Part shown: piece by piece, positions 54,731 to 63,297 of the stretch
Position numbering within the stretch: position 1 is the stretch's first letter
How the letters are laid out: every line of letters starts with the position of its first letter
Assembly: GCA_900545915.1 (NCBI GenBank)
Contig: URAV01000005.1
Location: forward strand, 1 to 64,000
Origin: an uncultured Porphyromonadaceae bacterium
GTDB taxonomy: Bacteria > Bacteroidota > Bacteroidia > Bacteroidales > Coprobacteraceae
Direction of reading: 5' to 3'
DNA: 64,000 nucleotides
Translations under genes and position numbers: made by a program
Notes under the pieces: generated by a model
Databases searched by the model: none
What the model was told of the DNA's origin: nothing
Seen by the model: only the letters and a program-made list of their open reading frames with translations

Positions 54731-55192
54731 CTATTTAACTAAATGAAGAGAATAATTTAATTCAGAATCACTTTTTTCAAAGTTCTCATTTAATAATATT
54801 AAAGTCGAATCATTCTCACATAAGAAATTGAATATGTCATTTCCATTATCAGATTTCAATTGCCAAACTGTTGCGTTTATATCATTTGCGTCTCCCCTAT
54901 GGGTATAACGTCTTCCCGTAGTTGTAAATACCGTATCTTTTTCTCCTGTTCCCAAATAAGCTTGTTGTAGGACAAATGCACCGTCTCCGCTATTTCGAGG
55001 AGCTGAAATAGTCAACGTGTAACGTATTCCGGCTGCATCGGCTGCAGGCAAAATACCCTCATAAATATACTTTACAGAATCTTCAGATACAGACGACTCC
55101 TGGACGACAGGACTTTTTTGTTTTGTATGTTTGCAGGCATCCAAAGAAAAGCCTAATATCAAAACAAAAATAATTATAACATACCTATTCAT
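54731..55192 (-). CDS. NlpE-like lipoprotein, CxxC absent
   Basis: The start at MNRYVIIIFVLIL gives 153 residues, with lipobox LDAC and Cys20. The mature domain resembles the NlpE N-terminal (copper homeostasis/adhesion sensing) domain, with YEGILPAADAAGIRYTLTI near 43-61. In E. coli NlpE this segment carries CxxC (PCADC); here both positions are Ala. The rest (TTTGRRYTHRGD, WQLKSDNG) fits the family. It is probably an envelope lipoprotein without the metal or redox motif. Confidence 0.8.
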   Translation of the reverse strand: MNRYVIIIFVLILGFSLDACKHTKQKSPVVQESSVSEDSVKYIYEGILPAADAAGIRYTLTISAPRNSGDGAFVLQQAYLGTGEKDTVFTTTGRRYTHRGDANDINATVWQLKSDNGNDIFNFLCENDSTLILLNENFEKSDSELNYSLHLVK

Positions 55193-55299
55193 ATCATACA
55201 TTTTTTGTAAATAAACAAATAGCGGAAGATCTTGTTCATTATAACAAAAGAATCTTCCACTACAATACTAATCAATCTCTTTTATAAGGAATTCTATTA

Positions 55300-56283
55300 T
55301 TATCGAGGAATATAACATTCCAACAACTTAACCGACTGTGTCGTCGATAGCTCTACGAAGCTTGTGGATGCCGGAACTAAAACCGTCTCTCCCCGATGGA
55401 GCTCTGTCTCACATCCGTTATTATCAACCATGACAGCCTCTCCTTCCATACAAATATAAATAACAAAAGAATCCTTATCTGCAATCTCTCTTTTTACAGC
55501 CTTTTCACTATTTATCTCTAACAAATTCGTTGTAAAATAAGGACAACTGGCTAACAATACCGGTTCATTTTCTTGATGAGTATATTCTGTTTTCAGATCA
55601 GAATACATTTTATAATCAATCGCATCTTTTGCTAAGGCCGTATGCAATTCTCGCCCTTTTCCATTGGCATCTTTTCGATTATAATCATAAATCCGGTATG
55701 TAATATCAGAAGTTTGCTGTATCTCAGCAATAAATATCCCCTTCCCGATCGCATGAATTCTTCCTGCAGGCAAGAAAAATACGTCTCCACTCTTAACTGG
55801 ATGGAATTGAAGGACATCCATAATCGTATTATTTTCTACCCGTTCGACATATTCATCCGGAGTAATTTGCTTAGAAAAACCGGAATACAACCCAGCTCCT
55901 TCCTGCGCTGAAATAACATACCACATTTCTGTTTTACCAAATGAATTATGGCGCTCTTTAGCCAACTTATCATTCGGATGAACCTGAATCGACAAATTAT
56001 CCCGAGCATCGATAAATTTAATCAATAAAGGAAATTTATCCCCAAACCTATCCAAAACATGCTGACCGAGTAATTCAGCACCTTTTTCTTGCATAAGTTC
56101 TGTCAGGTTTTTCCCTTTATACTCTCCATTTGCAATAACTGAGACATTGTCCTTTACTTGAGAAATTTCCCAACTCTCACCGATTCCATCAAGCTTTGCG
56201 CTTAAATTTTTAAACTTGCAAATCTCACTTCCTCCCCATAAAATACTTTTGAGGATAACTTCAAATTTTAATGGATACATCAT
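55300..56283 (-). CDS. manA: Mannose-6-phosphate isomerase, class I
   Basis: Zinc enzyme interconverting mannose 6-phosphate and fructose 6-phosphate. 327 residues, the short bacterial cupin form. The metal site is visible as SIQVHPND (Gln, His) and KTEMWYVI (Glu) near 93-120, and the later AGRIHAIGKG gives His. TYRIYDYNRKD is the family catalytic Arg segment. It starts 8 nt after the GHL10 gene stop, so the two form an operon. Confidence 0.95.
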   Translation of the reverse strand: MMYPLKFEVILKSILWGGSEICKFKNLSAKLDGIGESWEISQVKDNVSVIANGEYKGKNLTELMQEKGAELLGQHVLDRFGDKFPLLIKFIDARDNLSIQVHPNDKLAKERHNSFGKTEMWYVISAQEGAGLYSGFSKQITPDEYVERVENNTIMDVLQFHPVKSGDVFFLPAGRIHAIGKGIFIAEIQQTSDITYRIYDYNRKDANGKGRELHTALAKDAIDYKMYSDLKTEYTHQENEPVLLASCPYFTTNLLEINSEKAVKREIADKDSFVIYICMEGEAVMVDNNGCETELHRGETVLVPASTSFVELSTTQSVKLLECYIPR

Positions 56284-56291
56284 ATTATTTT

Positions 56292-57944
56292 TCAGTTGAC
56301 AATTAATATTTTTTCTTCCTTACCCTGATTATTATATAGTTCGACTCGATAAACGCCTGAAAATAAGCCATCTGTTTTTATTGAAACTTTAAACTTTCCT
56401 TCATAGATCTTTTTCCCAAAAATATTAAAAATAGCAATTCTATCAAAGTTTTCCAATGTATTCGACAAAACGACTTCATTATCTGCACTTTTATAATAAG
56501 TTTCAGGAAACGACATTTGCACAGGAATACTCTCCTGATGATACATATCTACAGCTGTCACTGCATAAAAACGTTTTTTCAGAGAAGTCTCAAAAGAGCA
56601 TCCACGTACTCCTGAAGCAATAATATTTGCCGGATCATTTGTATTTACCGGATAACTATCACTTCCGTATAAAACATATTCCCGCACATCTGTTACAGAA
56701 TTCCAATATAGAAAGGTCGATAGCGTTTTATATTCTACACACAAAGAGTCAGGCGCACAAGGCAATGTTTTCCCCATATAATTCATCGGAGGATATAATG
56801 CCGGATAGCGATATGCTTGTAAAAGCGCCGTATATACAAACTTCTCATTATTTATCAAATTTTCCAAACGATAGTAAGCTTGTCCCCTTGCACCATACCT
56901 GCGACCGTCATAAACTTGACGCATAAAATCTTGCAGTCGCCAATCTCCGTCGTTCGCACAAAGCCTATATGCTCCTAATCCGGAAACTATCGGATGCTCC
57001 GCACAATGCTTTACCCAATCTATCAAAAAAGGATAAAAAGAACGCTCGGAAAAGTACATCATCGGAACAATAAAGTCATGCTTATTCTGTTTCAGCCATT
57101 CTACCGGGTCTTGATGAACACTCTCTATTCCGCTCCACCCTAAAGAAGAAAATACCGAAAGCGTATTATATTTTCCGATGACAGCACTGCTTAATTTCAC
57201 TGCCGGATCAATTTTCTTTATAGAATCATAAACCGTATATACGATTTTATTGATATTCTCTCTACGCCACTGATTCAAAGTTTTACCGGAAGAACCATAC
57301 TTCAGATATGTCTTCCTATCAGGAAAGCCGGCTTTATCAGGATAGCGGATATAATCGAGATGTATTCCGTCTACATCATAATTCGAGACAATCTCTCCGG
57401 CAATAGATGCAAGGTATAAAGCGGTCTTCGGATTCCCGGGATCAAGATACCATTCTCTGTCCCAATATTTACACATATCTGGATATTTTGATACCACAGA
57501 ACTTTTACCTTGATTTTTTATTTGACGGGAAGTTCCCAATGGCATGCAAACAAGCCAAGCATGACATTGAAGTCCTCTTCTATGACATTCTTCGATAACA
57601 AAACGGAGAGGATCATATCCTGGATTTTTCCCCGATATGCCTGTAAGAACAGAACTCCATGGTTCATACCGAGAAAAATATAAAACATCGCCCCGCAATC
57701 GAGTTTGGAAAAAGACGACATTCATATTCATTTTCTGGACTTGATCCAATAAATAACACAATTCCTCTTGTTGCCTTTTTATATCTTCTTTCGTTTTTAT
57801 GATCTTTTTCGGCCAATCCAATCCCCAATTGGTAGTCAACCAAACCCCTCTTATTTCGTATTTAGAGGATGTCGCTGCCATATTTAAAAAAGAAAACAGA
57901 AAAGGGAAAAGTAATATATATTTCTTTAATTCAAAATACATCAT
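56292..57944 (-). CDS. Exported GHL10-family glycosyl hydrolase with T9SS-type C-terminal domain
   Basis: The start at MMYFELKKYILLF gives 550 residues with a signal peptide (1-25). The GHL10/DUF187 barrel opens with EIRGVWLTTNWGLDWP, followed by a FVIEECHRRGLQCHAW strand-helix and DVDGIHLDYIRYPD carrying the likely catalytic acids; members cleave peptidoglycan-type or other glycans. A fibronectin-III-like segment follows (about 400-470). The last 80 residues (RIAIFNIFGKKIYEG, then LFSGVYRVELYN and a basic KILIVN end) look like a type A Por-secretion sorting domain. Operon with manA. Confidence 0.82.
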   Translation of the reverse strand: MMYFELKKYILLFPFLFSFLNMAATSSKYEIRGVWLTTNWGLDWPKKIIKTKEDIKRQQEELCYLLDQVQKMNMNVVFFQTRLRGDVLYFSRYEPWSSVLTGISGKNPGYDPLRFVIEECHRRGLQCHAWLVCMPLGTSRQIKNQGKSSVVSKYPDMCKYWDREWYLDPGNPKTALYLASIAGEIVSNYDVDGIHLDYIRYPDKAGFPDRKTYLKYGSSGKTLNQWRRENINKIVYTVYDSIKKIDPAVKLSSAVIGKYNTLSVFSSLGWSGIESVHQDPVEWLKQNKHDFIVPMMYFSERSFYPFLIDWVKHCAEHPIVSGLGAYRLCANDGDWRLQDFMRQVYDGRRYGARGQAYYRLENLINNEKFVYTALLQAYRYPALYPPMNYMGKTLPCAPDSLCVEYKTLSTFLYWNSVTDVREYVLYGSDSYPVNTNDPANIIASGVRGCSFETSLKKRFYAVTAVDMYHQESIPVQMSFPETYYKSADNEVVLSNTLENFDRIAIFNIFGKKIYEGKFKVSIKTDGLFSGVYRVELYNNQGKEEKILIVN

Positions 57945-58250
57945 ACAATTATAAAACAGCAAACGAAGATACTTCATTTTACCCAAAACAAAAACTCCAT
58001 ATTTGAATTATTTCGGGAAAATATAAATTATGACACTTATTCCCGTTTTAGCTTTTCAAGGAATATTTTTTGTATTTCTGCAAGAAAGATAACTTGCTTA
58101 GAACAAATATGTTGATCAGATTACTTGGAAATTGGGTAATGAGATAGCAACTGTTTATATTTCTAAGTTCTTCATTGTTAGCCTTTTAATACCACAAAGG
58201 TTATAGAATAGTCCGATACATGTACCGTATCATAGAAAAAATAAAATAGC
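57945..58250. other. Intergenic region upstream of the GHL10 gene
   Basis: 306 bp without a convincing ORF. A near-consensus minus-strand TATCTTCG at 57964-57971 with TTTTTG upstream may be the GHL10-manA promoter. This is one edge of the accessory island that begins with the helicase gene. No att duplication could be fixed. Confidence 0.35.
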
Positions 58251-60866
58251 CTATTGGTTTAGCTTATTCAATCGCATTACGATTGAAGTTTGGCTTCTGC
58301 CCATTTTAGCTGCAATATACTTCACGCTCTTGCCCTCACTATGTAGTTTTAATAGAAATTGGTCTGCGCTTCTCGTCCACCTTTTATTAGCATTAGGATG
58401 TTTAACATAACTCTCTTCTGAAACCTTTTCAGGATGTAAAAACTCATCAACAAAGACAGAGGGAAAACGGTTATCGTAAAGTACTACTGTTTTTATCTTG
58501 GCTCTTGTTATTGCAACATAGAATAATCTGCGTTCTTCTCCATATGGGAATTGGTCGCTTTTAGTGAGTACGTAGTTAAGCACAGGATCGTCACTCACAA
58601 GAGAAGGGAAACCATATGTATCCTTATTACATTGTAAGAGTATTACATAATCAGCTTCAAGCCCCTTCGACTTATGTACGGTCAAAAACTCGATTTTTCG
58701 TCCTCCTATCACATAAAAGAACCTATTGCCCTCTTTAATGGATTGATACATAAAAGAGAGGTAATAATCATCAAAGGAATAACGCCCTAACAAAAATATA
58801 GATTTATCCAATGGAATAGAAGCCACAAGTTGTCCTATCGTATTGCAATAATCTCGTCTATCGTATGCATGGAACTCCAACTCTGTTTTCATTTCAGGGC
58901 TGAACGAGTGTATGTCCTTTTGTATTTGGGCTTTATTGCGCTGTATGAAGCGAGAGGACAACGAAACCAAAGGCTCTCCAAATCTGTACGTAGTTTCAAT
59001 TTTGTTTATCTCTGTTGCTCCAAAGTATTCGGGAAACTGATTAAAAAGAGCCATATCACTTCCCGAAAAACGATATATGGACTGCCAATCATCGCCCACA
59101 CAATACAACTTTGCAGGCGGGCTTCCCTCTCGCAATACTTTTAGGAAATTATAACGGTCAACCGATATGTCTTGAAACTCATCTACAATGATATAATCAT
59201 ACTCAACAGGATGTGAAGCACGACATATTTCTGTGGCTTTAAGAATCGCATCGGTAAAATCAATTTGGTTACTATCGCTTAATGCGCTTATATAGAGTTC
59301 ATATATAGGTTGAAATATGTTCTTGATAATAAAAACACTCCGCTCATCATCTGCATTCTTTGCTTGTTTAAGAACCTCCTTAACTGATTTACAACTTGAT
59401 TTTACCAATGTCACAAAAGTAACAACAAGTCGTATAAATGCCTTTTCCTGCTTACTACCTTTGGGCAAAACCCAATCATATAACTCTTCATCCGTTTTCT
59501 CTTGAATTGGTACACCTGCATCATCTAATAGTTTACGGAGTTTATCCCTTATATCAGAATAATGGAAATCAGCACTTGATGTTACTAAAAGCTGAGTGCC
59601 AAATTTCTCATGAGCAGCTTTCTTCCAAGTTATACCATCATTATATTTTTGATTGGCTTCTTCGTATGTTATATTCCTGTCTTTTGCAAACCAAGCAGGG
59701 ACAAGACTATGCTCATCAACTCCAAAATGTTCCAAATAGATCCGTTTGGTTACTCCCTTTTGCTCGAAGTATATAGAAAAATCGGGGCGATATTGAGAGT
59801 ACATTTCATCTGCTAATTGATGTTCGTATGGCTCTTCATATCTGAATTTTACTCCAAGTGATGATAAAACAAAGCATATCTTTTGCTCCTGTTCACTTCT
59901 CACATATATGGCTCTACCGTCCATATCGGGAAACATCGCTTTTAGTTGAACATTTTTTTGTTCCGACAACTTTTCTCGCTTTTCATTCTTGCGTTGCTCC
60001 CAATCTGCTTCATTAGTTTGGTAATCAATGAAGTATTCTACTACACTATTCTTAAAAGCCTTATTTCCTAATAAAGTGTGATAAATATCTATGAATAAGG
60101 CATCAGTATTGTCACAAATAAAGGGTTTTATACCTGTCGCTTTTCCGATAATATCAATGGCTAATTTATGAAATGTATAACCTTTCAAACCATCAGTAGC
60201 CATTCTCTCTGTCAGTTCGGCTGCTGCTTTATTTGTATAACTGATAAGCAAAATTCTTTCGGGGGATATACCTTTGATTTCGGTAAGATATTTAACCTTG
60301 CCAATGATAGAAGATGTTTTACCACTACCCGCACTGCTAACCACCAAACAATTATCTTCCTCTGAAACGATTGAACGTCTTTGTTGCTTGTCTAATGGAT
60401 ATTTTAGACAATGGTCGAAAAAATCTTTATGAGTGTCAAGCAAAAATGTAATAACGCCCTCATTATGCTGTTTTACAAGTTTATTGATGACTCCAAAATC
60501 ATTGATGAATTTGGAAATGGTTTCAGATGGAGTGATATTGAAAGCTTCAAGTTTCTTAACGAGTGAATGTGCTTCTTGAAAATATGATATATAATGATTG
60601 GTGAAATCCTTTTCTTGCGTTGTCGATATTATCTTACCATAAAAGCCATTATCTAGGGCTGTCGGAATATCCACAAATACAACATTATTTAGTTTAGATA
60701 ATCTCTCTTGGGCTTGCTTGTAACTGGACTTATCGCTATAAACAGATATATGATTTAAATTTTCTGATAATTCTTTGGATTTGTTTTTGAGGCGTGTTCG
60801 TACCATAGCTATTACAACAATTGAAATAGCTATAATACAAATAACCCCAATAAACCCCCACTGCAT
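58251..60866 (-). CDS. Membrane-anchored helicase IV (HelD)-like SF1 helicase with nuclease-like insert
   Basis: 871 residues. The N-terminal transmembrane helix (about 4-22) is followed by a helical region. The SF1 helicase core has Walker A AGSGKT at 179-184, Walker B IIVDEFQDI at 559-567, GDDWQSIYRFSG at 591-602, TVHKSKGLEADY at 729-740 and LFYVAITRAK at 781-790. These blocks closely resemble E. coli helicase IV. Inserted at about 330-435 is a PD-(D/E)xK-like segment (RPDFSIYF and IYLEHFG), and residues 829-869 form a Myb/SANT-like helix-turn-helix (RWTRSADQFLL, IAAKMGRSQTSIVMRL). It is last of a possible three-gene run with two lipoproteins. Role in repair or defence not determined. Confidence 0.85.
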   Translation of the reverse strand: MQWGFIGVICIIAISIVVIAMVRTRLKNKSKELSENLNHISVYSDKSSYKQAQERLSKLNNVVFVDIPTALDNGFYGKIISTTQEKDFTNHYISYFQEAHSLVKKLEAFNITPSETISKFINDFGVINKLVKQHNEGVITFLLDTHKDFFDHCLKYPLDKQQRRSIVSEEDNCLVVSSAGSGKTSSIIGKVKYLTEIKGISPERILLISYTNKAAAELTERMATDGLKGYTFHKLAIDIIGKATGIKPFICDNTDALFIDIYHTLLGNKAFKNSVVEYFIDYQTNEADWEQRKNEKREKLSEQKNVQLKAMFPDMDGRAIYVRSEQEQKICFVLSSLGVKFRYEEPYEHQLADEMYSQYRPDFSIYFEQKGVTKRIYLEHFGVDEHSLVPAWFAKDRNITYEEANQKYNDGITWKKAAHEKFGTQLLVTSSADFHYSDIRDKLRKLLDDAGVPIQEKTDEELYDWVLPKGSKQEKAFIRLVVTFVTLVKSSCKSVKEVLKQAKNADDERSVFIIKNIFQPIYELYISALSDSNQIDFTDAILKATEICRASHPVEYDYIIVDEFQDISVDRYNFLKVLREGSPPAKLYCVGDDWQSIYRFSGSDMALFNQFPEYFGATEINKIETTYRFGEPLVSLSSRFIQRNKAQIQKDIHSFSPEMKTELEFHAYDRRDYCNTIGQLVASIPLDKSIFLLGRYSFDDYYLSFMYQSIKEGNRFFYVIGGRKIEFLTVHKSKGLEADYVILLQCNKDTYGFPSLVSDDPVLNYVLTKSDQFPYGEERRLFYVAITRAKIKTVVLYDNRFPSVFVDEFLHPEKVSEESYVKHPNANKRWTRSADQFLLKLHSEGKSVKYIAAKMGRSQTSIVMRLNKLNQ

Positions 60867-60963
60867 ATTAGAAAAAAGATTTGTAGTTGCGAATACTTAC
60901 ATTGTATAAAAATTAACGTACAACAAAAACACTCTAACTTTCTATGCTAATAAAAAACGGAAA

Positions 60964-61623
60964 TTATAGTAAAAAGCTATTGTCCTTAAAATAATCCATT
61001 ATATCTTCATCAGAAGTTGCCTCATCTACAGCTTTCAAAATTTTTGCAAAGTTCTCGATCTTATCAACTTCATAACCATTACAAGTTGTAAACTCTTCAT
61101 TGCAAAAGAAAAGCATTTCTCCCGGAATGGTCATTGAACCTGCGCCATTAAGACTCCTAAATCTATGACTTACTACCCAACCAGTAAATTCTCCTTTGTA
61201 ATATTTAGCAACATTTTCTTTTAGAGAAGCAAGTTGTTCTGAAAGTTTCTTGATATATTTATCCAAATCAGATTTCGCTTCTTCTTTTTCTTTTTTTGCC
61301 CGTGCATACTCTCCACGAGAGTATTGAGAAGAATAACCATTAGGAACCCAAATATCCATAGAAGATTCAGCGGATTTAATTTTTCTTTTACATCTATTTA
61401 TTTTGGACATCGAATCTTTGATTTCATCGCTGATTTCCATAATAGGCTCAATAGTAGTTACATCAATGAACATACTATCAACTCTTGTTGATATTGGTTC
61501 ATAAGAATCTGGGTGATAAAGATAGTCTTTAAGCGTCTCTTTAACCAATTTCTCTGCTTTTTCCTCGTTAGAGAGTGTGCAAGAAGTCATAATTAAAGTA
61601 AGTAATATAAAAAGCTTTTTCAT
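60964..61623 (-). CDS. Lipoprotein, 219 aa, coiled coil
   Basis: Predicted lipoprotein with signal MKKLFILLTLIMTSC and Cys15. Residues 20-50 contain VKETLKDYLYHPDSYEPI, a motif recurring in Bacteroides lipoproteins (from memory). Residues about 75-140 form a charged coiled coil (KRKIKSAESS, then AKKEKEEAKSDLDKYIKK). The C-terminal part (EFTGWVVSHRFRSLNGAG) is beta-rich. It is 35 nt after the upstream lipoprotein gene and 97 nt before the helicase gene. Function unknown. Confidence 0.75.
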   Translation of the reverse strand: MKKLFILLTLIMTSCTLSNEEKAEKLVKETLKDYLYHPDSYEPISTRVDSMFIDVTTIEPIMEISDEIKDSMSKINRCKRKIKSAESSMDIWVPNGYSSQYSRGEYARAKKEKEEAKSDLDKYIKKLSEQLASLKENVAKYYKGEFTGWVVSHRFRSLNGAGSMTIPGEMLFFCNEEFTTCNGYEVDKIENFAKILKAVDEATSDEDIMDYFKDNSFLL

Positions 61624-61658
61624 AATATGTTATATTATTATTTGACAATTAACGGATT

Positions 61659-62156
61659 TTATTTATCAGGGAATAAACCTGATAATGCTCTTCTAATGGC
61701 TTGACGAATATCATCTGCCTCTGTCTCACCTTGTCCCTCTGCCGTACAAGAGCATATCATTTCATTGGTTTTTGCAGAACTAAATTGTATGGTTACTTCT
61801 ATTGTATAACCTAAACCTCTATTACGCCTACCACTCTCGCCATAATTGACGATTAGAGTTTCATTAGATAATTCGGATTTGAGTTCGGGTAATATAATAT
61901 ATCCTTCTTTTATTAGTATTCCTGCTATCACATCACTCGGATTAACACTTTTGGTGGTTGAAGAGCCATAGATGCCATATTGTCCTCCATATGTACCTCC
62001 TGTGCTTGATGTCAATTCCTTTGTCGGGGAAATGTATGCGTATTTATACATTTCAATAGGAGCATTCCTTACTATTACAGGTGTTCGAAGTGGTGCACAC
62101 CCATTTACTAATAGAATAGTGCAAATAATTAATAACCAATTTTTAATTGTGTTCAT
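61659..62156 (-). CDS. Lipoprotein, 165 aa, glycine/tyrosine-rich segment
   Basis: Predicted lipoprotein with signal MNTIKNWLLIICTILLVNGC and Cys20. Residues 45-75 are Gly/Ser/Tyr-rich (SSTGGTYGGQYGIYGSS), followed by NPSDVIAGILIKEGYIILPE. A C-terminal domain follows with VNYGESGRRNRGLGY, and a CSCTAEGQGETEADDIRQA segment before a final helix. I recall widely distributed Bacteroides homologues without known function. First gene of the minus-strand run; the structured element at 62202-62377 lies just upstream. Confidence 0.75.
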   Translation of the reverse strand: MNTIKNWLLIICTILLVNGCAPLRTPVIVRNAPIEMYKYAYISPTKELTSSTGGTYGGQYGIYGSSTTKSVNPSDVIAGILIKEGYIILPELKSELSNETLIVNYGESGRRNRGLGYTIEVTIQFSSAKTNEMICSCTAEGQGETEADDIRQAIRRALSGLFPDK

Positions 62157-62201
62157 ACACTGTACATTTTAATCTCCAGTTCCTAAAGGATTTTAATCTA
62201 T

Positions 62202-62377
62202 AAAGAAAAGCGTGGAACTGTATGCCACACTCTTACTTGAAGGTCGTAGGAAACCTTGGATACGGATGTAACAATAGCAGCCCACGCTATAGCGTGAGAA
62301 CCACTATGCTATCCTCGTATCCAATTTGAAAATTTCCTACGTTTTCAAGTACAAGATAAGCATAACGCTTCTTCTTT
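62202..62377. repeat. Five-tier nested inverted-repeat element with 12-bp closing stem (candidate structured RNA or transfer/recombination site)
   Basis: Complementary arms in strict nested order. The outer AAAGAAAAGCGT (62202-62213) pairs with 62365-62377 (12 bp, one bulged C). TACTTGAA (62234) pairs with TTCAAGTA (62344). CGTAGGAAA (62245) pairs with TTTCCTACG (62333). TTGGATACG (62256) pairs with CGTATCCAA (62316). ATAGCA (62274) pairs with TGCTAT (62307). The tip hairpin is CACGC-tata-GCGTG (62283-62296). All listed pairs are Watson-Crick, so the strand of any RNA cannot be decided. No reverse transcriptase gene adjoins it. Confidence 0.65.
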
Positions 62378-62684
62378 TTCTCATATGTCTTGGATAAAGT
62401 AATTCATATCCAACTGCAAAATTAGTAAAAAAATTGTAATAATAAGCACTCTACGAGCGAATTATTACGAACTTAGAGGTGTGTTTTAGAGTTTCAACCC
62501 TCAATTTTGATTTCTGCTTGTTGGCAATTCTAACACTTTCATAAACTCATCTTCCTTGCACTGAATCAAGATAGGTGAAGTCATCGATTCAAAGATTAAA
62601 TCGTCCCTTTTTAGCTTGTTTGCGGGATCAGCCCGCACCATTAGTCAAGAACGATTAGTTATGCACTACTGGAATAGAGTTTAC

Positions 62685-62975
62685 CTGTAACGGGAATTTC
62701 CTTGAGAACACACGGCTTTCGTATAAAATCGTCATTGTAACCCATTTTCTCGCTAAGCTATTTAATCATCGTCATCAGTTTTTCCACATACGGAAAGTAA
62801 TGCAAAATCTTGTTGATGTAGTTCGTTAATTTACGGTTCTCCGTTTCGTAAGACTCTCACCTTTGGCTCATCCCAAAGTTTTTTTGCAATGGTACGTTTA
62901 CAACTGAATTAGGGTATTGAACCGTTGGTTGTCACTCGTTCCATAATGGAAATAATTTCATTTTTCTCCTTTGCT
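62685..62975 (-). pseudogene. Decayed mobilization-type protein fragment
   Basis: Read on the minus strand, the bases encode EIISIMERVTTNGSIP, stop, FSCKRTIAKKLWDEPKVRVL, then a frameshift and ENRKLTNYINKILHYFPYVE, KLMTMIK, stop (62758-62760), LSEKMGYNDD, and PCVLKEIPVTGKLYS. The blocks are clearly protein-like but broken by two in-frame stops and one frameshift. They resemble the C-terminal region of Bacteroides mobilization/relaxase-associated proteins as I remember them; the name is tentative, the decay is certain. Confidence 0.6.
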
Positions 62976-63246
62976 TACGTTCACATAGAACAACACCTTA
63001 AACAAACTTCACAAAATCCAATATTTTCGTACTACGAAATTCCTTATCATCCATTGAGATAAAAAAGAACTATAATATGTGGCGACACAAAGAAAAATCT
63101 TACTCCATTATATATGGTAACGATTAGACAATCGTTCTATTTCATTACCTTACGTTTCTTTGCAGAATTACCATTTCTTACATTTCTAAGATTTTTATCA
63201 TAATATACTTATAATCAGATAAATAAATACTATTATTCTGATTTCA

Positions 63247-63277
63247 GTTGATTATTCCAGCGTTTTTTGTATTTTTG
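63247..63277 (+). promoter_or_regulatory. Promoter for the TRIC-type channel
   Basis: GTTG ending at 63250, 19 nt, TATTTTTG (63270-63277), 20 nt before the ATG. Confidence 0.6.
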
Positions 63278-63297
63278 TACGATCTAACTCAAAAATC

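Larger units (their letters stand above)
62157..63297. other. Long non-coding stretch with mobile-element debris
   Basis: 1.1 kb without an intact gene. It holds a nested inverted-repeat element (62202-62377), a coding relic of 27 codons ending at 62502 on the minus strand (MTSPILIQCKEDEF start), and a GC hairpin GCGGG-atcag-CCCGC (62622-62636). It also holds the decayed gene at 62685-62975, a hairpin AACGATT-agac-AATCGTT near 63119-63136, and the promoter of the channel gene (63247-63277). Confidence 0.6.

Noticed and set aside
62202..62377. Retron msr-msd interpretation of the structured element
   Set aside because: No reverse transcriptase gene lies nearby, and the space between the closing stem and the long hairpin is too short for a normal msr.
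58066..63277. Possible att duplication, TTTTTTGTATTTCTG at 58066 and TTTTTTGTATTTTTG at 63263
   Set aside because: A 14/15 match in low-complexity sequence; the second copy is simply the channel gene promoter. Not enough to call integration ends.
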